Position numbers and translations under genes: made by a program. Under the pieces are notes generated by a model. The model had not been told where the DNA came from. It made no database searches and was given only the letters and a program-made list of their open reading frames with translations. Source: UBA1081 sp964443825 (GTDB taxonomy: Bacteria > Bacillota > Clostridia > Oscillospirales > Acutalibacteraceae). Taken from it: 64,000 bases of DNA. This document shows positions 24,928 through 33,589 of the stretch, one piece after another (position 1 is the stretch's first letter; every line of letters starts with the position of its first letter). The DNA lies in the NCBI GenBank assembly GCA_964443825.1, contig CAYUEV010000003.1, forward strand, positions 1 to 64,000, given 5' to 3'.

Positions 24928-25536
24928 TTATTTCTTATACATTTCTTTGTATTTAAACGGTTTAAGTTTTCCGCCTTTAGTCACTCTTACGCAATGCTCC
25001 GCTAAAGAAAAAATATACTTATCATGTTTAATGCTGTCGGAGAAGACGTTCACGACCTTCGCGTCCGGGTATTTTTCCCTAAACCTTCTAACCTTTTCCA
25101 TATCGTGACAATTTTTGCCTATGACTTTCCCTTTTTTGTCATGTTTTGTGCATATGTGGTCGTCCATTTTTATCCTTTCGGCTATTTCGTCGATTAAAAA
25201 GTCGGGACTCGCCGAAATCATTACCGAATACCTTGTCCCCGCTTCTCTTTTAGCCCAGTCGTAAACGTCTTTTTCGTGTTTGTCCCAAAATTTTTTTACG
25301 GCCTCTTTAAGGGGAATAATGCTAATATATGAGAATATCGGCGTTTTCACTTTGGTAAGGTCGTATATCCCCAACCCGTAAAGAATAAAGCCTATAATCT
25401 GATATGGCAAACACAAAAGCGTCTGCGGGTACCGGGCGGCACAAAACAAATAAAACTTAAACCCGCTGTCATACGGTATCATCGTTTTATCGAAATCAAA
25501 AATATTTATTTCTTTTTTAGATTTTTCGTTTTCCAT
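24928..25536 (-). CDS. HAD-superfamily (IB) phosphatase
   Basis: 202 aa. Nucleophile motif NIFDFDKTMIPYDSG near residue 12-22 (DxDKT), motif II SASPDFL, and a late FSDSIKHDKY (DSxxD) region as motif III/IV. A hydrophobic cap segment (LPYQIIGFILYGLGIY) suggests membrane association. Class IB members include phosphoserine and polyol-phosphate phosphatases; substrate unknown. Own promoter, monocistronic. Confidence 0.85.
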   Translation of the reverse strand: MENEKSKKEINIFDFDKTMIPYDSGFKFYLFCAARYPQTLLCLPYQIIGFILYGLGIYDLTKVKTPIFSYISIIPLKEAVKKFWDKHEKDVYDWAKREAGTRYSVMISASPDFLIDEIAERIKMDDHICTKHDKKGKVIGKNCHDMEKVRRFREKYPDAKVVNVFSDSIKHDKYIFSLAEHCVRVTKGGKLKPFKYKEMYKK

Positions 25537-25584
25537 TTTATTTATCCGCGGCGGGCGCGTCCATCCTTTGTTAAAACTCAGTTC

Positions 25585-25613
25585 ATTATATATTATTATT
25601 TTCTGTTTGTCAA
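25585..25613 (-). promoter_or_regulatory. Promoter of the HAD phosphatase gene
   Basis: Minus strand TTGACA (25608-25613), 17-base spacer, TATAAT (25585-25590). Confidence 0.85.
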
Positions 25614-25650
25614 TTTAAAAAATAATCGCGATCGTTTATTGACCGCGATT
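25614..25650 (-). terminator. Terminator of pckG
   Basis: Minus-strand stem AATCGCG (25644-25650) / CGCGATT (25624-25630), followed by ATTTTTTAAA, 15 bases after the pckG stop. Confidence 0.8.
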
Positions 25651-25664
25651 TTATTTTAAAAGGC

Positions 25665-27443
25665 TTATTTAAGATTCTCTTTTAAATCATCAAGCTCTTT
25701 TTTAAGAGTAGACGGGAGTTTTGAGCCAAATTTTCCGTAAAACTCCTCTATTCCCTTAGCCTCTTCGCTCCAAAGCGATTTATCTACGTCCAGAATGCTT
25801 TCGAGCGTCTCGCGGCTTACCTCGTCCTCGATACCCTCAAGGTTAATATCGTCGGCGTAAGGCACGTAGCCTATAGGCGTTTCTTTAGCGTCAACCTCTC
25901 CGTCGCATCTCTTGATTATCCATTCGAGTACGCGCAAATTGTCGCCGAACCCGGGCCACAGGAAGTTCCCGTCGTCGTCTTTTCTAAACCAGTTTACGTT
26001 AAAGAACTTAGGCGCTTTATCGGGGTCAAGTCCCGCTCCGATATCTATCCAGTGCTGCCAGTAGTCGGCCATGTTGTACCCGCAGAACGGCAGCATCGCC
26101 ATGGGATCTCTTCTCACCACGCCCACGGCTCCCGCGGCGGCGGCCGTAGTTTCGCTAGCCATGATAGAGCCCACGAATACTCCGTTGTTCCATGATTTCG
26201 ACTGATACACAAGGGGAGCTAATTTAGCGCGTCTTCCTCCGAACACAAACGCCGAAATAGGAACTCCTTCGGGGTTTTCAAATTCTTTGCTCAAACACGG
26301 GCAATTCTTTGTGGGAGCCGTAAATCTTGAATTGGGATGAGCGCCCTTTTCTTCCGACGTTTTCCCGTTCCAGGGATTTCCAAGCCAGTCGAGAGCGTTT
26401 TCAGGCGGGTTTTTGTCAAGCCCTTCCCACCATACCGTCATGTTGTCAAGGTTTAAAGCGACGTTTGTAAAGATCGTCCCCTTCTGGGTTGAAATGAGCG
26501 CGTTCGGATTCGACTTCATATTAGTCCCCGGCGCTACTCCAAAGAAGCCGTTTTCGGGGTTAATGGCGTAAAGTCTCCCGTCTTTTCCTTTTCTGATCCA
26601 TGAAATATCGTCGCCCACGCACCACACTTTATATCCTTTATCGCGGTAGACCTTGGGCGGGATGAGCATCGCGAGATTCGTCTTGCCGCAAGCCGACGGG
26701 AAAGCGGCGCAAATATACTTAATCTCGCCTTTCGGATTTTCAATACCTAAAATAAGCATATGCTCGGCCTGCCAGCCCTCTTTCCAGCCTTGATAAGAGG
26801 CGATTCTGAGAGCGAAACACTTTTTGCCTAAAAGCACGTTTCCGCCGTAAGCCGAGTTTACCGATATAATGGCGTTATCCTGCGGGAACTGGCAAATCCA
26901 GCGTTTTTCCGCGTCCACGTCGCATTTGCAGTGAAGACCGCGAACCCAGTCGGAACTGTCTCCTAAGGCGTCAAGTACGGCTTGACCCACTCTCGTCATA
27001 ATCGACATATTGAGAACGACATAAATAGAATCGGTAAGCTCAATTCCTATTTTAGAGAAGGGGGAACCCACGGGACCCATCGAGTACGGGATTACGTACA
27101 TAGTCCTTCCCTTATAACTGTCGCGGGCTATATCGTAAAGCATCTTATAGCAAGCCGAAGGTTCCATCCAGTGGTTGGTGGGCCCCGCCTCTTCCTCGGT
27201 CGGAGTGCAAATCAAGGTTCTGTCCTCGACTCTCGCCACGTCGTTTTTCTTCGTCCTGTGAAGGTAGCAGTCCGGGAGAAGCTCTTCGTTTAATTTTATC
27301 ATTTCGCCCGTCGATACGGCTTCCGCTTTAAGCTTATTTAACTGATCTTCCGAGCCGTCTATCCACAAAACATTGTCGGGTTTCACAAGAGCAATTTTAT
27401 CGTTTACCCATTCGAGAACAGATTTATTGGTAGTAAGTTCCAT
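25665..27443 (-). CDS. pckG: Phosphoenolpyruvate carboxykinase (GTP)
   Basis: Interconverts oxaloacetate and PEP with GTP/GDP. 592 aa, typical of the GTP-dependent family. Motifs: the substrate-binding PYSMGPVGSPFSK, the P-loop AFPSACGKTNLAM with the active-site cysteine, the metal site around VGDDISW, and NPENGFFGVAPGT. The start ATG follows AAAAGGAG. Monocistronic, with its promoter inside the 3' end of tsaD and a leader of about 105 nt. In a fermentative anaerobe it may run toward oxaloacetate (anaplerotic), an inference. Confidence 0.97.
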   Translation of the reverse strand: MELTTNKSVLEWVNDKIALVKPDNVLWIDGSEDQLNKLKAEAVSTGEMIKLNEELLPDCYLHRTKKNDVARVEDRTLICTPTEEEAGPTNHWMEPSACYKMLYDIARDSYKGRTMYVIPYSMGPVGSPFSKIGIELTDSIYVVLNMSIMTRVGQAVLDALGDSSDWVRGLHCKCDVDAEKRWICQFPQDNAIISVNSAYGGNVLLGKKCFALRIASYQGWKEGWQAEHMLILGIENPKGEIKYICAAFPSACGKTNLAMLIPPKVYRDKGYKVWCVGDDISWIRKGKDGRLYAINPENGFFGVAPGTNMKSNPNALISTQKGTIFTNVALNLDNMTVWWEGLDKNPPENALDWLGNPWNGKTSEEKGAHPNSRFTAPTKNCPCLSKEFENPEGVPISAFVFGGRRAKLAPLVYQSKSWNNGVFVGSIMASETTAAAAGAVGVVRRDPMAMLPFCGYNMADYWQHWIDIGAGLDPDKAPKFFNVNWFRKDDDGNFLWPGFGDNLRVLEWIIKRCDGEVDAKETPIGYVPYADDINLEGIEDEVSRETLESILDVDKSLWSEEAKGIEEFYGKFGSKLPSTLKKELDDLKENLK

Positions 27444-27554
27444 ATGTTAACTCCTTTTGGTAATATTGATGAAATTCGGCATATAATTTTATATACCTTA
27501 CACATATAGATTTTGACGCGCTCTTAACGCTAAAAATTTATCAAAATCAAATCC

Positions 27555-27583
27555 ATTATATCACAAATTATAATTTTTGTCAA
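27555..27583 (-). promoter_or_regulatory. Promoter of pckG, overlapping the end of tsaD
   Basis: Minus strand TTGACA (27578-27583), 17-base spacer, TATAAT (27555-27560). The -35 hexamer and the spacer are the last codons of tsaD (..G-I-D-K-N-Y-N-L-stop). Confidence 0.85.
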
Positions 27584-28580
27584 TACCCATAGTGGCGAAA
27601 GCGTTAAGATTCCACTTTGCCGTAAACCCCGCCTTATACTCGTAATACCCCTGAGCGCCCACCATCGCGGCGTTGTCCCCGCAAAGACCAGGTTCGGGCA
27701 TATATAATTCCAAATTCCTGTTTTTGCAAATTTCGCTAAGTTCTCTTCTTAACGCGGAATTGCCCGAAACTCCTCCCGCTATAACGATTTTTTTTGATTT
27801 GGTTAAGTCCGCCGCAAGCAGGAGGTTTTCAATAAGACAGTTCACCACGGCGTATATAAACGACGCGCCCAAATCCTCTTTATTTATTTCGATTCCCTTT
27901 TGACGGGCGTTATTTATTGTGTTTATCACGTGAGTTTTAAGCCCCGAAAAACTAAAGTCGAGGGGGCTGCCGTCTACTTTAGGCCGCGGAAATTTAAAAG
28001 CGTTCTTATTCCCGTTTTTTGATATTTTATCAAGGTTTAATCCTCCGGGGTAGGGGAGTCCCAAAGCCCTCGCCGCCTTATCGAGGCATTCTCCCGCCGC
28101 GTCGTCGCGCGTCTTTCCTAAAATTTCAAAATCCGTATATCCTTTTACTTTTACTATATGGCTGTGTCCGCCCGACGCCACCAAAGCTAAAAACGGCGGC
28201 TCTAAATCCTTATGCGATATGTAATTTGCCGCTATATGCGATCTTAAATGGTGAACGGGTATTAGCGGTTTATTTAACGAGAAGGCGAGCCCTTTAGCGA
28301 AATTTACCCCCACTAATAAAGCGCCTATCAGCCCCGGGGCGTAAGTTACCGCTACGGCGTCTATGTCAAAATAAGAAAGTCCCGCGTCCGAAAGCGATTT
28401 TCTCACCACTCCCGTTATGTTTTCAATATGCCTTCTGGAGGCTATTTCCGGCACTACCCCGCCGTAAAGCTTATGTTCCTCCACCTGCGACGCGATTACG
28501 TTTGAAAGAACTTTTCTCCCGTCTTCCACCGCGGCGGCGGCGGTTTCGTCGCACGACGACTCTATAGCTAAAATTTTCAA
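27561..28580 (-). CDS. tsaD: tRNA N6-threonylcarbamoyladenosine transferase subunit
   Basis: Transfers the threonylcarbamoyl group to A37 of ANN-decoding tRNAs, acting with TsaB/TsaE. 339 aa. ASKHA-fold motifs: ILAIESSCDETAAA at the N-terminus, metal ligands in VHHLRSHIAANY, VASGGHSHIV, and IAGGVSGNSALR. It lies 22 bases after the phosphatase-RimI fusion gene; tsaB, tsaE and tsaC are not in the window. Confidence 0.97.
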   Translation of the reverse strand: MKILAIESSCDETAAAAVEDGRKVLSNVIASQVEEHKLYGGVVPEIASRRHIENITGVVRKSLSDAGLSYFDIDAVAVTYAPGLIGALLVGVNFAKGLAFSLNKPLIPVHHLRSHIAANYISHKDLEPPFLALVASGGHSHIVKVKGYTDFEILGKTRDDAAGECLDKAARALGLPYPGGLNLDKISKNGNKNAFKFPRPKVDGSPLDFSFSGLKTHVINTINNARQKGIEINKEDLGASFIYAVVNCLIENLLLAADLTKSKKIVIAGGVSGNSALRRELSEICKNRNLELYMPEPGLCGDNAAMVGAQGYYEYKAGFTAKWNLNAFATMGIDKNYNL

Positions 28581-28602
28581 GATTCCGCCTCTTTACGATG
28601 TT

Positions 28603-29457
28603 TTAATTTATATATTTTGTCATAATAAGAGCGTCTTCCTTCGGGTTATCGTAATAATCTTTTCTCTCGCCCAGAACTTTAAACCCGAACTTTTTATAAA
28701 GATTTATGGCGGGCGCGTTGTTTACTCTTACTTCCAACGTTATTAGATCGCATTTTAAATCTTCGGATTTTTTAATTATATCCTCCAAAAGCCGGGAGGC
28801 GAGCCCTTTTCTTCTGAAGTTTTCATCTACCGCTAAAGACCCGATATTCATTTCTCCCGATATATTTTCGCCAGATATAAACCCCGCGGTCTTCCCTAAA
28901 TACTTAATAACCGTATTAAAAGAATAACTTTTCTCCAGTTCCCTTTTAAATATATTTTCGCTCCAGGGGTTTTTGTTGGAGTTTTTTTCAATTTCGCGCG
29001 CGTCTTTTAGGTCGTTTTCAGTCATCTTTTCAAGAGAATAAAAAACGTCCGAGTTTAAAGCGTCAATTAAAGCTTTTTCTATTTCCCCCAAACACGTTCT
29101 ATAGCCGTCTTCGTCTTTTAAAAAAGGGTCTTCTATGCCATCTCCCAAAAGATACAATTTATTTTTGCAAACGGGAAAAAGAGCGTAATAATGGTCTAAC
29201 GACATAGCTACGATCTTATTGGCTTTATCTATATCGTTATTACTTAAATCTTGAGCTTTATGCCCCTTTATATCGATTCCTTTTTCCTTTAACACGATTA
29301 CCGCGTTATCGGACGGGGGAGCGCCCGGTATACATGAAAGACCGCGGCTTTCAATGTTAAGATAATCTTTATAATCTTCGGTAAGGCTTTTAAAAACGCC
29401 TTCCGCCATAGGACTTCTGCAAGTGTTCCCCGTGCAGACAAAAATTACGTTATACAT
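28603..29457 (-). CDS. Fusion: LMW protein (arginine) phosphatase + RimI-type N-acetyltransferase
   Basis: 284 aa with two complete domains. Residues 1-145 are a low-molecular-weight phosphatase: P-loop CTGNTCRS at 8-15 (nucleophile Cys8, Arg14) and general acid in GIEDPF. Thr12 matches the Thr that gives YwlE its phosphoarginine preference. Residues 146-284 are a GNAT acetyltransferase like RimI: NPWSENIFKREL, IGSLAVDENFRRKGLASRLL (acetyl-CoA loop RRKGLA), LEVRVNNAPAINLYKKFGF and YYDNPKEDALIM. Frame is continuous with no sign of error. Beside tsaD, where rimI normally sits alone; upstream is polA, eight bases away. Confidence 0.92.
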   Translation of the reverse strand: MYNVIFVCTGNTCRSPMAEGVFKSLTEDYKDYLNIESRGLSCIPGAPPSDNAVIVLKEKGIDIKGHKAQDLSNNDIDKANKIVAMSLDHYYALFPVCKNKLYLLGDGIEDPFLKDEDGYRTCLGEIEKALIDALNSDVFYSLEKMTENDLKDAREIEKNSNKNPWSENIFKRELEKSYSFNTVIKYLGKTAGFISGENISGEMNIGSLAVDENFRRKGLASRLLEDIIKKSEDLKCDLITLEVRVNNAPAINLYKKFGFKVLGERKDYYDNPKEDALIMTKYIN

Positions 29458-29464
29458 ATTATTT

Positions 29465-32005
29465 TTATTTAGCGTCGTACCATGATTTGCCCGCGTTTAT
29501 CTCAACGGACGTTTTGACTTTTAGGTTTGACGCGTTCTCCATCTCTTCCTTTAAAATTTCGAGAGCTTTTTCTTTTTCATCGGACGGCGACTCCAAAATC
29601 AGTTCGTCGTGAACCTGCATAATAAGCTTCGATTTCATATTTTCACTTTTAAGCCTGTTAAAGACCTTTACCATAGCTATCTTAATTATATCGGCGGCCG
29701 TCCCCTGAATGGGCATATTTCTCGCCACTCTTTCGCCGAATGAGCGTTCTCTGGCGCTCCCTGATTTCAGTTCCGGCAAGTACCTTCTTCTTCCCAAAAG
29801 CGTCGAGACATAGCCCTTTTCCTTAGCGCTCTCAACAATATCTTCCATATACCTTCTAACGCCGTCGTAATGTTTTAAGTAGCTGTCGATATAATTTTTA
29901 GCCTCGTAAACGGGAACGTCAATATCTTTAGCCAAAGAATACGCCCCTATTCCGTAGACTATTCCGAAATTAACGGCTTTAGCCCTAGTTCTCATTAAGG
30001 GCGTCACCATTGAAAGCGGCATATTAAAAACTTGAGAGGCGGTCACAAGGTGTATGTCTACGTTATCCTTAAAAGCGTTTATCATGTTTTCGTCGCCCGA
30101 TATGGACGCCAAAACCCTAAGTTCTATTTGCGAGTAGTCCGCGTCAATCAGCACGTTTCCCTCTTCCGCAATAAAAAACTTCCTTATTTCCTTTCCTATA
30201 TCCTGTCTTACCGGGATATTCTGAAGGTTAGGTTCCGTCGACGAAAGTCTTCCCGTTCTCGTTTCAGTCTGGCGAAAAGTCGAGTGGATCCTCCCGTCGG
30301 GCGAGATACTTTCCAACATCGCGTCGCAGTATGTCGATTTAAGTTTTTCAAGCGTCCTGTATTCTAAAATAAGCGGGATAACGGGGTGAAGACCGTTTAA
30401 TTTTTCCAGCGTCTCCGCGTTTGTCGAGTACCCTCGCTTAGTCTTTTTCTTAACGGGAAGGCCGAGTTTTTCAAACAGAACTTCCCCTAACTGTTTAGGG
30501 GAGTTTATATTAAACTCCTCTCCCGTTAAAGAGTAAATTTCACTCTCTATATTTTTAATGCGGTCGCCTAAAACTTCCCCGTAAGACGCTATCGAATCCC
30601 TGTCCGCCTTAAATCCCGCGTTTTCCATATCGGAAAGCGTTTCGGAAAGCGGGATTTCAACGTTATATAAAAGTTCACCTAAGTCGTTTTTAATTATGTC
30701 GTCTTCCATTTTTTTGGAAAGACTTCTGAATACGGCGATTTTTTTAATATTTGTATCGGGATTTTCAATCTCTCTTGCAATCCCGTAAACTCCGGAAAGA
30801 TTTTCAACGGAGTAGTCTTTTAAATTGGAATTTAACAAATATCCCGCCAAAGTCGCGTCGAACGCGATATTTTTAATTTCAACGTTATTTTTAATTCCGT
30901 AAAGGTACAAAGCTTTACAGTTTTCGGTATATTTTTTAATACTTTCGTCCCCTAAAAACGGGATTATAGAATTAAACGCGACTTTACATACGACTTTGTC
31001 AAAATTTAGATAAGCGTTTGAAAATTCCTCGTCATAAATAAAATACAGTTCACTGCTTTCGTTCACCGATTTTTCGATTTTCGAAAAGGGGAGTTCTCTA
31101 AACTCGATTTCCGTTTCGTTTTTACTTTCCGCGGCGGGCGTTTTAACGTTGCCAAGCGATAATTTTTCTATAAATTTATTCATTTCTAAGGACTCTAATA
31201 TTTCCTTAGTTCGCCCCGCGTCAATTTCTTTGGGAATATACTCTTTATAGTCCGTTTCAATCGGCGCGTCCTTGGCGATTATCCCTAAAGTCCTCGATAA
31301 AAACGCGTTTTCCTTGTCGCTTTTAAGTTTTATTTTAACGTTATTCGCGATTTTAAGATCGTCTATATTTTCATAAATATAATCGATGGAGCCGTAATTT
31401 TTAATAAGTTCCGTCGCCGTTTTTTCGCCTATTCCCTTTACTCCCGGTATATTATCGGAGCTGTCGCCCATTAAAGCCTTAACTTCGGTTAAAAGTTCGG
31501 GAGACACGCCCTTATCCTCTATAACTTTTTTAACGTCATATGTCGTATGATTTCCTTTTCCGGTCGTCAAAAGAACGGTGCAATTTTTGTTTACAAGCTG
31601 CAAAGCGTCCCTGTCGCCCGTCGCTATGTAACAATGCGAGTCTTTCGGGCAGTTATAAGAAAGCGTGCCCATTAAGTCGTCCGCTTCCCATCCCGCCGAT
31701 TCGAGGAGCTTATACCCTAAAGACGATAAAAGCTCCTTTAAAACGGGTAATTGCGAGGCTAATTCCTCCGGCGTCCCTCTTCTTCCCGCTTTATACTTAT
31801 CGTATATCTTATGTCTGAAAGTCGGCTCTTTTCTGTCAAAGCAAATCGCCGCGGCGTCGGGCTCAATTTGTTCTTTAAGAGAAAACAGGATATTGAGAAA
31901 GCCGTAAATCGCGTTCGTGAATTTCCCGTCTTTAGTAGTAAGAACCTTTATCCCGTAAAACGCCCTGTTTACTATGCTGTTCCCGTCTATTACAAGAAGT
32001 TTCAT
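29465..32005 (-). CDS. polA: DNA polymerase I
   Basis: Repair and Okazaki-fragment polymerase, 846 aa. The N-terminal 5'-3' exonuclease (residues 1-285) has LLVIDGNSIVNRAFYG, GWEADDLMG, ATGDRDALQLV and GVKGIGEKTA. The middle 3'-5' exonuclease-like region (about 300-470) is diverged and I see no convincing full set of metal ligands. The polymerase domain has motif A DADYSQIELRVLA, motif B RAKAVNFGIVYG and motif C MQVHDELILE. First gene of a polA / phosphatase-rimI / tsaD operon. Confidence 0.96.
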   Translation of the reverse strand: MKLLVIDGNSIVNRAFYGIKVLTTKDGKFTNAIYGFLNILFSLKEQIEPDAAAICFDRKEPTFRHKIYDKYKAGRRGTPEELASQLPVLKELLSSLGYKLLESAGWEADDLMGTLSYNCPKDSHCYIATGDRDALQLVNKNCTVLLTTGKGNHTTYDVKKVIEDKGVSPELLTEVKALMGDSSDNIPGVKGIGEKTATELIKNYGSIDYIYENIDDLKIANNVKIKLKSDKENAFLSRTLGIIAKDAPIETDYKEYIPKEIDAGRTKEILESLEMNKFIEKLSLGNVKTPAAESKNETEIEFRELPFSKIEKSVNESSELYFIYDEEFSNAYLNFDKVVCKVAFNSIIPFLGDESIKKYTENCKALYLYGIKNNVEIKNIAFDATLAGYLLNSNLKDYSVENLSGVYGIAREIENPDTNIKKIAVFRSLSKKMEDDIIKNDLGELLYNVEIPLSETLSDMENAGFKADRDSIASYGEVLGDRIKNIESEIYSLTGEEFNINSPKQLGEVLFEKLGLPVKKKTKRGYSTNAETLEKLNGLHPVIPLILEYRTLEKLKSTYCDAMLESISPDGRIHSTFRQTETRTGRLSSTEPNLQNIPVRQDIGKEIRKFFIAEEGNVLIDADYSQIELRVLASISGDENMINAFKDNVDIHLVTASQVFNMPLSMVTPLMRTRAKAVNFGIVYGIGAYSLAKDIDVPVYEAKNYIDSYLKHYDGVRRYMEDIVESAKEKGYVSTLLGRRRYLPELKSGSARERSFGERVARNMPIQGTAADIIKIAMVKVFNRLKSENMKSKLIMQVHDELILESPSDEKEKALEILKEEMENASNLKVKTSVEINAGKSWYDAK

Positions 32006-32094
32006 AGCCGCTCCTTTAACCTTAAAAATACAAATCCCCAGAGCAAATTATCAGTCAGGGATTTTGTAACTTAAATATTTTAAATAAAATTTAA

Positions 32095-33537
32095 CTAATT
32101 TTTAGCCCACGCCGATCTTGAAAACACGAACAGCACCGGGTAAATTTCCAGCCTTCCTAAGAGCATAGCGACAGACAGCGCGATTTTAGATAAAACCCCG
32201 TATCCCTCGTAACTCTCCGCGGGTCCTACCGCCCCGAATCCCGGTCCTACGTTGTTAAAGCACGCGGCGGCGGCCGATAAATTCGTCTCTAAATCATAAG
32301 GTTCAAAACTTAAAATAAGCAGCAGAACCGCGAAACAAACGGCGTAAATCGCGAGATACGTCCTCACGCTGTCAAGCACCGTTTTTTCGACTTTTTTGCC
32401 CTCGAAACGGACGCTTGCGACCGAGCGCGGGTGAAGCATATGTTTTATTTCGCGCCTTATCGCTTTAATTAAGAGGACTACTCTTGAAATTTTAATGCCT
32501 CCCGCGGTAGATCCGGCGCACGCCCCCGTGAACATAAGTAATAGCAGAACCGTTTTGGAAAACGTCGGCCATAAGTTAAAATCAGCCGTGGCGTACCCCG
32601 TGGTCGTTATGATCGAAGCCACCTGGAAGAACGCCGCTCTTAAGCTCTCACCGGCCGACGGGTAAAGGCGGTTTATATTGACGGCGACCGAAAAGCCCGA
32701 AGCGAGTGCCAATATGATGTAGCACCAAAATTCCTCGCTCCTGAACGCCTCTTTAAATCTTCCCACTATAATCAAATAGTAAAGATTAAAGTTTATTCCG
32801 AACAGCAGCATAAATATCGTTATAACCCACTGAAGATACGGGCTGTAACTCGCTATACTGTCCGACTTTATCCCGAAACCGCCCGTACCGGCGGTGCCGA
32901 AAGTGTGAACCACGCTGTCAAAAAGCGGCATCCCGCCTAAAAGCAAAAATATTATTTCAATTACGGTCATTACGATGTAAATTAAGTATAGTATTTTTGC
33001 GGTGTCCCTCGCTTTCGGCACGAGCTTTCCCACGATAGGTCCCGGCATTTCGGCTCTTAATATGTGAATCGAGCGATCGGTAACGGATGGGATTATCGCC
33101 ATAATAAACACTATAACGCCCATGCCGCCTATCCAGTGCGTAAAGCTCCTCCAAAAAAGAAGCCCTCGGCTCATGCTCTCGACGTCGGTAAGAATAGAAG
33201 CTCCCGTCGTAGTAAAACCGCTGACAGTCTCAAAAAACGCGTCTATGTAAGATGGAATTTCCCGCGATATGGTAAACGGCAAAGCCCCGATCGCCGATAG
33301 CACAATCCACGCGAGCGCCACCGTCACAAAGCCCTCTTTAGCGTAAATTACTCTGTTTTTAGGTTTGGCGGCAAGAGAAAGCGCTATCCCCAAAGCGAGC
33401 GATATTCCGATAGTTATTAAAAAAGCCCAAAAGCAGTCTTCCCTGTATATAACCGATACGATAAGCGGCGCCGCCATTAGCCCCGACGCGGCTAAAAGCA
33501 AATGCGACAGCATATAGAATACCATTCTTCGGTTCAT
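32095..33537 (-). CDS. trkH: Trk/Ktr-type potassium uptake channel subunit
   Basis: 480 aa membrane protein with four pore repeats; the filter glycines are visible in SGFTTTGASI, GTAGTGGFG, TTTGYATAD and NNVGPGFG. Works with the cytosolic gating subunit TrkA, whose gene lies 52 bases upstream. Additional helices at the N-terminus match TrkH rather than the shorter KtrB. Confidence 0.94.
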   Translation of the reverse strand: MNRRMVFYMLSHLLLAASGLMAAPLIVSVIYREDCFWAFLITIGISLALGIALSLAAKPKNRVIYAKEGFVTVALAWIVLSAIGALPFTISREIPSYIDAFFETVSGFTTTGASILTDVESMSRGLLFWRSFTHWIGGMGVIVFIMAIIPSVTDRSIHILRAEMPGPIVGKLVPKARDTAKILYLIYIVMTVIEIIFLLLGGMPLFDSVVHTFGTAGTGGFGIKSDSIASYSPYLQWVITIFMLLFGINFNLYYLIIVGRFKEAFRSEEFWCYIILALASGFSVAVNINRLYPSAGESLRAAFFQVASIITTTGYATADFNLWPTFSKTVLLLLMFTGACAGSTAGGIKISRVVLLIKAIRREIKHMLHPRSVASVRFEGKKVEKTVLDSVRTYLAIYAVCFAVLLLILSFEPYDLETNLSAAAACFNNVGPGFGAVGPAESYEGYGVLSKIALSVAMLLGRLEIYPVLFVFSRSAWAKN

Positions 33538-33589
33538 TTTGTTTTCCCTTTTTAGTAATTTATGAAGTTTTAAACGGCGCTGATAAACA

